Assembly: GCA_965229785.1 (NCBI GenBank)
Contig: CBDDJS010000001.1
Span: forward strand, 6,758,001 to 6,822,000
Reading direction: 5' to 3'
DNA: 64,000 bases
From: JAWPMT01 sp965229785
GTDB taxonomy: Bacteria; Bacteroidota; Bacteroidia; Cytophagales; Cyclobacteriaceae
Shown: positions 8,801-15,342 of the stretch, piece after piece
How the letters are laid out: the number at the start of each line of letters is the position of its first letter
How positions within the stretch are numbered: position 1 is the first letter of the stretch
Program-made: the position numbers and the translations under genes
The notes under the pieces: model-generated
Databases searched by the model: none
The model's input: the letters and a program-made list of their open reading frames with translations, nothing else
What the model was told of the DNA's origin: nothing

Positions 8801-9523
8801 GTGGAAGACAATATCTTCAATCGTGTGATTGCTAAAGATTTTTGCGAATCCTGGGGGCTCAGTGTACTGGAAGCAGAAAATGGTAAAGAAGCCACTAGCA
8901 TCTTGGAGAAGCGGGAAGTAGATATGGTTTTGCTGGATATTCAAATGCCCATTATGAATGGCTATGAAACCATTTCCTGGATCCGAGATCAGGAAGCACC
9001 ATACTTTCAGGATCTACCCGTGATTGCCTTGACGGCCTCGGCGATGGTTGAAGTGCAAAACAAGGTTTACCAATGTGGCATGAATGACTTTCTCACTAAA
9101 CCCTTTGTGCCGGAAGAGTTCTATAAGAAAATGGAATTACATCTCTCTATGCGTGAAAGTGTGAGTGATGAGATTTCTTTATCCTTTCTGCAAAACATCT
9201 TACAGGACGATAAGGATAAAATGCGCAGGTTTTTTGACCTCTTCATTGAGTCTGTCACGCATGATTACAGGGCTTATGAACGAGCATTAGAGCATAAAGA
9301 GGTCATTGATATTTATCAACTCATCAGAAAGAATCGTCCTACGCTAAAATCACTGGGGCTTGCTGTCTTAGCGAAACAGGCCCAGATCATAGAGCATATG
9401 ATTGAAAATGATAATCCGGAGAAGATGATCATTCGCGAAGCAGGCCGGCATTTGGATTCACTAAAGTCCACGGTGAATAAAATGAAGGTTTACCGGGAGA
9501 GTTTGCAACAGACCGAAGCATAA
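5882..9523 (+). CDS. Multi-sensor hybrid histidine kinase (GAF-PAS3-GAF-HK-REC-Hpt-like)
   Basis: A soluble sensor kinase with no membrane segment. Order: GAF (about 26-166, with SFCGHTI), three PAS/PAC units (about 175-295, 300-420, 422-540), a second GAF (about 550-700), HisKA with phospho-acceptor His730 in SHEVRTPLNG, HATPase with N box (NLVNNAIKFT), DTGIGIS and GSGLGLS, a receiver with Asp1019 (LLDIQMPIMNG), and a C-terminal Hpt-like helical domain (about 1100-1205). In that last domain the expected acceptor His of an H-K-x-K-P motif is Arg1149 (RKNRPTL), so the Hpt step looks lost. Signal and target are unknown. It is convergent with a LytS/LytTR operon and shares a bidirectional terminator with it. 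Confidence 0.92.
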   Translation: MITPELPENEAERLSHLRSYELLDTARETAYDNLTRLAATVCGAEVSAISFIDEERQWVKSCFGAEINELPRSLSFCGHTINLPQGEMLEVHDTSRDERFFDNPLLKKFPIFSFYAGVPIYDKAGFALGTICVVDGEPRTLSDQQKESLQIIAQQVADQLELHQSKIEALQKDEQHMELLNKVDDAIYELDSYGSYLFVNTKTCELLGYSADELKTKVAFDFVHHEDLPAVEKYHRALFETQAQSGYYEMRILPKDKDPIRIAQKVSLDYEEGKLVRIRAIAREFTEVQMLRRALQDREDQYKILSENSRDVIGVHAINGTYKYISQAAQVEMGYAPEDVLGKAPKDFMHPDDWDIMKIRLKSMVSGGNQSTNIECRIRKSNGEYIWMEIYTRLILDERGRMEGFHSSARDISERKRTENNISMLIENTTDAVWAVDKDLRFIYFNTVFQTLHVRRIGKEVRIGAKIQPDLVDASFEEELLFIYKALEGTKCSQEVRFYIGDQLFVMDNSATPIWNEAGEVTGVSVFSRNITEQHKERERIYNYQIGLRLLNDLAVKSLPTTTLMEDALQAICEYLDMPVGIISSLRDKTYEVQYLSDEQRVMEPVKEQQPLVNTYSYLAFQSQSVLLFHKASQSFYAGHPYIDQPEKIQSYLGAPIKVDDEYYGMVEFLSPKPRKAKFGDHEGEFMKLFANWLGSVMTKESAYRSLERAKERAEEASLAKADFLSMMSHEVRTPLNGIIGTTHLLLKKNPPPEQLQKLNILKKSSDHLLAIVTDILDFAKIEEGKILLENAEFNLRELLDAIRVNYETLTEEKGIQLKLECDDKLNANYWGDQVRLNQIFHNLVNNAIKFTERGEVTIRCERLDKVNNFDHILFEISDTGIGISRENLDAIFGVFAQADKSITRRFGGSGLGLSITKRLLELMDSKIEVESERGAGTTFRFKLVLRRGSSIEIQQSVSKEERKERLSGQVLIVEDNIFNRVIAKDFCESWGLSVLEAENGKEATSILEKREVDMVLLDIQMPIMNGYETISWIRDQEAPYFQDLPVIALTASAMVEVQNKVYQCGMNDFLTKPFVPEEFYKKMELHLSMRESVSDEISLSFLQNILQDDKDKMRRFFDLFIESVTHDYRAYERALEHKEVIDIYQLIRKNRPTLKSLGLAVLAKQAQIIEHMIENDNPEKMIIREAGRHLDSLKSTVNKMKVYRESLQQTEA

Positions 9524-9524
9524 G

Positions 9525-9554
9525 AAAAAAGCCCTTCAATCGAAGGGCTTTTTT
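9525..9554. terminator. Bidirectional terminator between the hybrid kinase and the LytTR operon
   Basis: Stem GCCCTTC/GAAGGGC (9531-9537, 9542-9548) is flanked by an A-run on the left and a T-run on the right. It can therefore end both the rightward kinase transcript and the leftward LytTR transcript. Confidence 0.8.
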
Positions 9555-9654
9555 CAACCAACCAAAAAAACTCAAAACAACCTAACTAGTATTTCACTAC
9601 TAATACTAAGTGTTAAGCAATAGTGATGCCAAAAATGGTTGGGATTGAAATTTT

Positions 9655-10419
9655 TTATCGATTAAGCCACCTCTTGAAAGCGCCGGATCTTTCTACACTT
9701 ACCACTACTTCCATGGAATTTGGGGGAGCGGGCTCCAGATCAATTTTCACGCGACTCTTGGAATATGCCACCATGCTTTTGATTGCACGATAGGAAATAA
9801 TGTACTTTCTGTTGATGCGATAAAAGTCTTTTGGATTGAGTGTGCCTTCCAAATCTCCGAGATTCGTATTGAGGATATGTTGTTTTCCTGTCTTCTCTAC
9901 CAAATAGGTATACCTGTCCTCACTGAAGAAATAGGCTACATTTTCTTCCGGAATACTGATGATCCTTTCCCCCAGGGTGACGATGAATCTTTCCTGGTAG
10001 CTAGGTCTGATCTCGGGTTTCAGTGCATCCAGAAAGTTTTCCAGATCAAATTCTTTCTGAGATTGTTTCCAGCTTTTGAATTTCTCTATAGCCGTTGAAA
10101 GCTCGTCTTTGTCAATAGGCTTTAAGAGGTAATCAACGCTGTTTTCTTTGAAAGCTCGTATCGCGTACTGGTCAAATGCCGTCGTGATAATGATGGGTGC
10201 TTTTGTTTCTACCGTGCTGAAAATATCGAAACTAAGGCCGTCTCCAAGTTGGATGTCCGACAAAATCAGGTCAGCATCGTTTTTCTGAAACCATTCAACG
10301 GCAGAAGCGACACTATCCAATTTAGCTGTGATTTGTATTTCCTCATCTAATTGAATAAGGGTTTGCTCCAGATCCTGGGCAGCCAGCGGCTCGTCTTCGA
10401 TGATTACTACTTGAAACAT
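9655..10419 (-). CDS. LytTR-family response regulator
   Basis: DNA-binding response regulator of 254 residues. The receiver domain (1-120) has the acidic pair EDE at 8-10, phospho-acceptor Asp55 (LILSDIQ) and Lys in LLKPID. The LytTR domain (about 145-250) shows RFIVTLGERI, a region around residue 180 with DRYTYLVEKTGK, and FYRINRKYIIS. It is the last gene of the leftward operon, 24 bases behind the receiver-LytS gene that probably phosphorylates it. LytTR proteins bind short direct repeats, but I could not pick out a convincing pair upstream of the operon. Confidence 0.93.
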   Translation of the reverse strand: MFQVVIIEDEPLAAQDLEQTLIQLDEEIQITAKLDSVASAVEWFQKNDADLILSDIQLGDGLSFDIFSTVETKAPIIITTAFDQYAIRAFKENSVDYLLKPIDKDELSTAIEKFKSWKQSQKEFDLENFLDALKPEIRPSYQERFIVTLGERIISIPEENVAYFFSEDRYTYLVEKTGKQHILNTNLGDLEGTLNPKDFYRINRKYIISYRAIKSMVAYSKSRVKIDLEPAPPNSMEVVVSVERSGAFKRWLNR

Positions 10420-10443
10420 ATAGTGTTTTTGACTGGAAGGAAG

Positions 10444-11436
10444 TTATGATATTTTTTTCAATAAAGGAACCTTGGCATAATAAAACTCACCTTCCTGGAA
10501 AAACTCCGGCTCAAGATCTGAGAAGAAAGCTAGTCTTTTTACCAAATTGGATTGTCCTATACCCATGGATTCGGCTCCATCAGGCCTTGGTTGATAATTG
10601 TTTTTGACGACAATGAAATTTTCTTCGTCGTAGATGTCAATTTTAAGCGGTTTATTTCGGCTGGCGGCATTGTGCTTGATCGTATTCTCCACCAAAAGCT
10701 GAAGTGCTCCGGAAGGTAAAGACCAGTCTTTGCGGGCGTTTTCAATGTTGACAGAATAATCCAATGCTTCACCGAATCGTACTTTTTGAAGGTAGATGTA
10801 GTCTTCGGCAAACTTGAGTTCATTTTCCAGATTAGACAGGTTGGAGTCCTGATGATCGAGCATATATCGATAGGTAGAGGACATGTGCTTGATGAATTGC
10901 CTCGCATTTTCATTATCAGGAATCATTGCTCGAAGAGTATTCAGGCAATTGAACAGGAAATGAGGGTTGATCTGGTTTCTTAAAGCGATGAGTTGTGAGG
11001 AGATCCGTTCTTTCTCTTTTCGCTCAGCCATGATCTGCAACTCCTTGTTTTGCACTCTCAACTGGTGAGTTTCCAGTGCTTTTTGAATCACGATGCGCAT
11101 TTCATCATAAGACCAGGGTTTATGGATGAAATGGTAAATGTTGCCATGATTAATGGCGTTGATCACCGTTTCCATATCAGAAAAACCTGTCACCAGGATG
11201 CGAATGGCTTCAGGAAGGATCTCCATGGATTTCATCAGGAAGGAGACACCTGTCATTTTTGGCATCCGTTGATCGGTGAGGATCACGGGAATGTCACGAT
11301 TTTCTTGTAGGATTTCCAGACCTTCTGCGCCAGACCCGGCAATGAGTACTTCAAATTCTCTTCTGAACGCCGATTTGAAGTAGTTAAGGTTACCTACTTC
11401 ATCGTCCACATAGAGTATCTTGATGAGTTCACTCAT
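10444..11436 (-). CDS. Receiver-LytS fusion: response regulator receiver joined to a His_kinase domain
   Basis: Residues 1-125 are a complete receiver (DDE at 11-13, Asp55 in ILTDQRMP, Lys in HKPW). A short coiled linker (about 125-150) leads to a LytS-type kinase core: QINPHFLFNCLN with acceptor His159, LVENTIKHN as N box and GIGQSNLVKRL as G-rich end. There is no transmembrane or other sensor, so input probably comes as phosphate from another kinase or through its neighbour. Its start overlaps the stop of the upstream 66-residue membrane protein by 4 bases (ATGA), and the LytTR gene follows after 24 bases. Confidence 0.9.
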   Translation of the reverse strand: MSELIKILYVDDEVGNLNYFKSAFRREFEVLIAGSGAEGLEILQENRDIPVILTDQRMPKMTGVSFLMKSMEILPEAIRILVTGFSDMETVINAINHGNIYHFIHKPWSYDEMRIVIQKALETHQLRVQNKELQIMAERKEKERISSQLIALRNQINPHFLFNCLNTLRAMIPDNENARQFIKHMSSTYRYMLDHQDSNLSNLENELKFAEDYIYLQKVRFGEALDYSVNIENARKDWSLPSGALQLLVENTIKHNAASRNKPLKIDIYDEENFIVVKNNYQPRPDGAESMGIGQSNLVKRLAFFSDLEPEFFQEGEFYYAKVPLLKKIS

Positions 11437-11633
11437 TGTTCACCGACGCTTCTTTTTCTTACTACCATGTAGAAGATCAGCAAGAGCCCGACACCAAAGG
11501 TCAGGAATAATTCGATGTTAACCAGATTCTCGACACTGTACTTGGGTTCGTTTTCCAATAACATGATCACTAACCCGAGAGCGATAATGATCAAACCTCC
11601 GATGAAAACCAGGAATCTAAGTGTTTGTAGCAT
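11433..11633 (-). CDS. Small two-TM membrane protein, first gene of the LytS/LytTR operon
   Basis: A 66-residue protein that I do not recognise. Two hydrophobic segments (about residues 5-25 and 41-59) are separated by a short polar loop rich in Glu and Asn; the C-terminus (VRKRSVGEQ) is positively charged, so both ends are likely cytoplasmic. It overlaps the receiver-LytS gene by ATGA and sits behind a promoter-like sequence. It could act as the membrane anchor or sensor that the soluble kinase lacks; that is inference from position only. Confidence 0.65.
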   Translation of the reverse strand: MLQTLRFLVFIGGLIIIALGLVIMLLENEPKYSVENLVNIELFLTFGVGLLLIFYMVVRKRSVGEQ

Positions 11634-11653
11634 GTTAGGATTTTAGGATACAG

Positions 11654-11684
11654 CGAAAGTAATGAAGTTCCGCAATCCCGCAAA
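11654..11684 (-). promoter_or_regulatory. Promoter for the LytS/LytTR operon
   Basis: On the minus strand TTTG (11681-11684), 19 bases, then TACTTTCG (11654-11661), one mismatch from TAnnTTTG. The implied start is about 14 bases before the ATG at 11633. Confidence 0.5.
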
Positions 11685-11768
11685 TTTCGGAAAGTACACT
11701 GAAAAAAAATTGAATTTGACAAATACACTACAAATTCATGAAATTTAAATGAATGAGGTTTCAACATA

Positions 11769-11801
11769 TTTGCGTAACACTTCGTTAATCTTCTAGATTT
11801 T
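11769..11801 (+). promoter_or_regulatory. Possible promoter for the ceramidase-like gene
   Basis: TTTG (11769-11772) and TAGATTTT (11794-11801, one mismatch from TAnnTTTG) are 21 bases apart. The spacing is a little long, and the -7 end is T instead of G. Confidence 0.3.
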
Positions 11802-11823
11802 TTCACTGTCAAGTTCAAATCAG

Positions 11824-12522
11824 ATGCTGCCAAGGCAAGAAATAACCGGTTTAGCACCAGATGGGGGTCCGTTTTATGCAGAGACGGATCTGTCGATATT
11901 ATTCAGTGAGCCGTGGAATGCCTTTTCTTCATTGGCTATCGTTTTACCTGCGGTCTACTGGGCCATAAAGCTTAAAGGAGATTACAGGCGATATCCATTT
12001 ATTTTCTTTTGTATTCCACTTTTGATATTGGGAGGCATGGGGAGTACTCTTTTTCACGCTTTTCGGAACTCGGAATACCTGTTGATGATGGATGTACTGC
12101 CCACCGCGATATTAATGTTTTCCGTAGGTGTTTATTTCTGGTTGAAGATAATCCCTAATTGGTGGGGAACTGCTGGGATTGTAATTCCAGGAACGATTTT
12201 ACGATATGCGACTTATGAGGTGTATCCCGAAGAGGTTGCTGTAAATATTAGTTATTTCATTGCGGGGACCATTGTATTCTTTCCTCTGATATTCTATTTG
12301 GTGAAAACTAAATTTGATCAGGGAGGCTTTATCGTACTCTCAGTGCTTTTTTTGATACTTTCACTTGTATTTCGGGAAATGGATTTCCGAGTGGTACATG
12401 TTCTGCCAATGGGTTCACACTTCTTATGGCATATTTTTAGTGGATTCGGTGCGTTCTTCCTCGCGAAATATCTCTTTTACATCCGAACAAAGGAAATGTC
12501 CAATAGCGCGGCGAAAGCCTGA
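11824..12522 (+). CDS. Ceramidase-like (CREST superfamily) integral membrane hydrolase
   Basis: A 232-residue protein with about seven hydrophobic segments. The conserved polar positions of the alkaline ceramidase/PAQR/Per1 (CREST) superfamily are present: an N-terminal E-x-x-N-x-x-S stretch (EPWNAFSS, about 30-37), GMGSTLFHA with Ser and His in a membrane helix, an Asp in LLMMDVLP, and a C-terminal HxxxH (HFLWH). These residues hold a catalytic zinc in known members. Substrate inferred from family: an amide-linked lipid such as ceramide, or a sulfonolipid or ornithine lipid in a Bacteroidota host. The YHS-domain gene follows 39 bases later. Confidence 0.65.
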   Translation: MLPRQEITGLAPDGGPFYAETDLSILFSEPWNAFSSLAIVLPAVYWAIKLKGDYRRYPFIFFCIPLLILGGMGSTLFHAFRNSEYLLMMDVLPTAILMFSVGVYFWLKIIPNWWGTAGIVIPGTILRYATYEVYPEEVAVNISYFIAGTIVFFPLIFYLVKTKFDQGGFIVLSVLFLILSLVFREMDFRVVHVLPMGSHFLWHIFSGFGAFFLAKYLFYIRTKEMSNSAAKA

Positions 12523-12561
12523 ACTATTTATTTTTAACCCCTTCAAAGACAAGGTATACTC

Positions 12562-12999
12562 ATGAGACACCTATTTACTTTTGCCCTATTACTTCTCTCC
12601 GTGTTTGCCATGGCTCAGGATGCTTATCCTGTTAATAATGGCGAGGTTTTACTGGACGGTTATGATCCTGTGAGCTATTATGAGGATAAGGTGGAGAAAG
12701 GGAATCCGGAGATATTCATTGAAATAGAGGGTCGCAAGTTGTTATTTGCTACCGAAGAGCACAAACAAACTTATGAACAGAATTCGGCGTATTATGAGCC
12801 TGCATATGGTGGCTGGTGTGCCATTGCCATGGTAGATAAAACCTTCGTTGTGCCGGATTACACGCTGTACAAGATTCAGGATGGAGCACTGATGTTTTTC
12901 TCTGTCAGAGCTTTTTTCAATGGACTTACAGAATGGGATAAAGATCCTGACAAGAACAAATTATTGGCTGACACAAATTACACCGTGCTTTTCGAGTAA
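12562..12999 (+). CDS. Secreted YHS-domain protein
   Basis: A signal peptide (residues 1-18, ending AMAQ) leads into a YHS-like domain of about 45 residues: LLDGYDPVSYY, then a strand carrying GRKLLFATEEHKQTYE, ending at EPAYGGWCAIAM. YHS domains are found in metal-handling proteins, and the Cys in GGWC may take part. The remaining C-terminus resembles the usual tail of this secreted family (VRAFFNGLTEWDKDP). Five bases separate it from the next gene, so the two are probably co-transcribed. The bound metal or substrate is unknown. Confidence 0.75.
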   Translation: MRHLFTFALLLLSVFAMAQDAYPVNNGEVLLDGYDPVSYYEDKVEKGNPEIFIEIEGRKLLFATEEHKQTYEQNSAYYEPAYGGWCAIAMVDKTFVVPDYTLYKIQDGALMFFSVRAFFNGLTEWDKDPDKNKLLADTNYTVLFE

Positions 13000-13004
13000 T
13001 ATCT

Positions 13005-13604
13005 ATGGGCCTCTTGCAAAAATTACAGGTCAAAGACCCTAAGCAGTTTCTGGTGGTTAATGGTCCTGAAGAACTTTCGCAAACGCTATCCCATGAAGGT
13101 TTGGATCAACAGATAACGATCAAAAATTACAGCAAAGGAGGCATTCTGTTGTTCGTCCAAAATTCAGATGAACTGAATTCATCAGTGGCTGATTTCATCA
13201 AAGATCAGGATTCGGATAATCATTGGGTGGCCTTCCCAAAAAAGAATTCCAAAATTCCGACGGACCTGGGGAGAGATCAGGGTTGGGATAAACTTACGGA
13301 ATCGGATTGGATTCCTGTTCGTCAGATTTCAATCAATGACCAGTGGTCAGCATTAAGATTCCGCCCTCGTGTCAACGTGAAGGAAATTAAGCGAGGTACG
13401 GACTACCCTGGAATTGATAGTAAGAAGAAAATAGTTACTATTCCTGCTGTGCTTGATGAACGACTAATAAAAGAAGACCTGAAAGAGGTTTTTGCAGCGT
13501 TGAGCTTTACCAAACGCAAGGAGGCGGTAATCAGTATTCTCGATGCTAAAAAACCGGAAACACTGGAACGAAGGATCAGTAGAATTCTTGAGATGCTGAC
13601 GTGA
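13005..13604 (+). CDS. YdeI/OmpD-associated-like cytosolic protein
   Basis: A 199-residue protein without signal peptide or membrane segment. The C-terminal third (about 150-199: KEVFAALSFTKRKEAV, then a helix with ETLERRI) matches the short helical domain of the YdeI / OmpD-associated family. The N-terminal part, with VNGPEELSQTL, DHWVAFPKKNS-like and WSALRFRPR segments, is less recognisable and may be a DUF3052-like fold. The function of the family is unclear. Its stop codon (13602-13604) abuts the stop of the leftward DUF368 gene (13605-13607) with no spacer at all. Confidence 0.5.
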   Translation: MGLLQKLQVKDPKQFLVVNGPEELSQTLSHEGLDQQITIKNYSKGGILLFVQNSDELNSSVADFIKDQDSDNHWVAFPKKNSKIPTDLGRDQGWDKLTESDWIPVRQISINDQWSALRFRPRVNVKEIKRGTDYPGIDSKKKIVTIPAVLDERLIKEDLKEVFAALSFTKRKEAVISILDAKKPETLERRISRILEMLT

Positions 13605-14504
13605 TTAAGCTTTGGTCTTTGCTTGACCGGCGCGCTCAATGAGCATCACTAAACCAAACCCTACGATGACCAATGTCAAGGCAAATACGAAATGTCCGTT
13701 GAATTCAGGCCATTCCCAACTATAGCCGACTACTTTTTGCTTATCTGCCACGGTCATATACTCTGGCGTTTTCCACGGCCATATGATGACCAGCGATCCG
13801 GTAACAAACCCGGTAAGCAGAGCAATAGTTTGCGATTTATAATGCGCAAAAAGATAGGACAATAGTCTTGAAAACACGAGTAATCCAGCGATGCATCCGA
13901 TCGCCATGGGAATGATGATCTTAAACTTAAATCCACTGATCGCTTGCAGGACCAATAGGTAATTGCCCATTAGTAACAAGATATAGGAACCCGAAAGACC
14001 GGGTAATATCATGCTGCAAACCGCTACAATCCCACATAAAAAAACATACCAAATGGCATCATTGGCATTTGCAGGAGGAAGAAATGCAATGCTTACGGCT
14101 ATGGCTGTTCCTATGACCAATGAGATCACGGTCGATGCAGACCAGGATTCAACCTGGGTTCCTACAGCAATGATTGACGCGATGATCAGCCCAAAGAAGA
14201 AAGCCAGGGTAAGGGTTTCGTAATTGATAAAGAGGAATTCCAGAAGTTTGGCCAGGCTCAGAATACTAACTGCTACACCCCCCAGGACTGATGATAAGAA
14301 CCAAAAATCGACTTTCTCGATCAAATCCCTGATCTTTCCTTTGAAAAGGAGACTCAATACTTCCAAGTCAAAGCTTTTTAGGGCATTGATAAACCTTTCG
14401 TAGATGTTGGTAATGAAAGCGATGGTTCCGCCAGACACACCAGGGATCACATTAGCTGCTCCCATTGCCATGCCCTTCAGGAACCAGCCCAGGTAGGGTT
14501 GCAT
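13605..14504 (-). CDS. popT: DUF368 polyprenyl-phosphate transporter (PopT family)
   Basis: Integral membrane protein of 299 residues with eight or more hydrophobic segments. The family signature lies at the N-terminus: KGMAMGAANVIPGVSGGT (about 10-27), and a second inverted half with GIVAVCSMILPGLSGSY supports an internal repeat. DUF368 proteins have been shown in other bacteria to recycle undecaprenyl phosphate across the membrane for cell-wall and polysaccharide synthesis. Transcribed 9 bases after the phosphosulfolactate synthase gene, so probably one operon, although no metabolic link is known. A polysaccharide export operon, which also needs carrier lipid, begins 2.3 kb away. Confidence 0.85.
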   Translation of the reverse strand: MQPYLGWFLKGMAMGAANVIPGVSGGTIAFITNIYERFINALKSFDLEVLSLLFKGKIRDLIEKVDFWFLSSVLGGVAVSILSLAKLLEFLFINYETLTLAFFFGLIIASIIAVGTQVESWSASTVISLVIGTAIAVSIAFLPPANANDAIWYVFLCGIVAVCSMILPGLSGSYILLLMGNYLLVLQAISGFKFKIIIPMAIGCIAGLLVFSRLLSYLFAHYKSQTIALLTGFVTGSLVIIWPWKTPEYMTVADKQKVVGYSWEWPEFNGHFVFALTLVIVGFGLVMLIERAGQAKTKA

Positions 14505-14513
14505 AATCAGGGT

Positions 14514-15278
14514 TTAAGCGTTATCCAAAAAGTGGCTGAAAGTATCACCTCTAAGTCCCAATCTGATGGTCTCCAAAGGAATGACTTCATTTGGAGCGAT
14601 GTTGCCAAGGTTTACATTGGCACCCACCAGTTTAATGAACCAGACTTGCTGTGCTTTTTGTGGTGCTTCCCAAATGATCTTGTCTGAAGGGATTTGTGTA
14701 AGTATCTCTTCAACCAATCCTTGTCGAACTTCTCCGGAATCCCGGAACAGGCCAACGTTTCCGGCCTCTCTGGATTCCCCGATCACTTTCCATGCGCCTG
14801 CTTCCAGCTCTGTACGCATTTGTTCGATCCACTTGTAAGGAGGGATGATTTTGGCAGCGTCTTTAGAACCCACCTCGCTGAGGACAGTTACCTGACTAGA
14901 TAGCTTATTGATGTACTCGCATTTATCATCATGGTTCATTTCGATCGAACCATCACTTACTTCGGCATATTCAATCCCGAATTGATCAAGTACTTTTCGA
15001 TAGTCTTCGAATTGATTTCGAATAACAAACGCTTCGAACAATGTTCCTCCGAAATAGCAGGGGATACCAGCATCTTTCAGTAATGCAATTTTTTCTTTCA
15101 GGATAGGCGTGACAAAAGAGGTTGCCCATCCAAACTTAATGATATCGACAAAATCACCGCATGTCTCAATCATATCTTCAGTTTCACGTAGCGAAAGCCC
15201 TTTGTCCATGACCATGGTAAAACCAGTGTTACGAGGTTTTGAAGTCCTTTCAGGCAGTTGCGATAGGTGGTAATTCAT
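14514..15278 (-). CDS. comA: Phosphosulfolactate synthase (ComA family)
   Basis: ComA adds sulfite to phosphoenolpyruvate to give phosphosulfolactate. The 254-residue TIM-barrel protein shows family segments: TMVMDKGLSL near the N-terminus, DIIKFGWATS, CYFGGTLFEA, the EVSDGSIEM strand and ESREAGNVG (about residues 165-173). In methanogens this starts coenzyme M synthesis. Bacteroidota do not make coenzyme M, so a C3-sulfonate such as sulfolactate or cysteate is more plausible here, perhaps as a sulfonolipid precursor (inference). No ComB or ComC is in the window. DUF368 follows 9 bases downstream. Confidence 0.85.
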   Translation of the reverse strand: MNYHLSQLPERTSKPRNTGFTMVMDKGLSLRETEDMIETCGDFVDIIKFGWATSFVTPILKEKIALLKDAGIPCYFGGTLFEAFVIRNQFEDYRKVLDQFGIEYAEVSDGSIEMNHDDKCEYINKLSSQVTVLSEVGSKDAAKIIPPYKWIEQMRTELEAGAWKVIGESREAGNVGLFRDSGEVRQGLVEEILTQIPSDKIIWEAPQKAQQVWFIKLVGANVNLGNIAPNEVIPLETIRLGLRGDTFSHFLDNA

Positions 15279-15309
15279 AGGAAGTTCCCAGGTTTCAAAA
15301 ATGAAGCCA

Positions 15310-15317
15310 CAAAATTC
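15310..15317 (-). promoter_or_regulatory. Possible -7 element for comA
   Basis: GAATTTTG on the minus strand is one mismatch from TAnnTTTG, about 32 bases before the comA ATG. No clear -33 TTG at the right distance was found. Confidence 0.3.
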
Positions 15318-15342
15318 AGTAATTATGCTTAAAAAGAAACCC

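Noticed and set aside
14514..15278. Coenzyme M biosynthesis
   Set aside because: Only the ComA step is present, and coenzyme M is not known from Bacteroidota.
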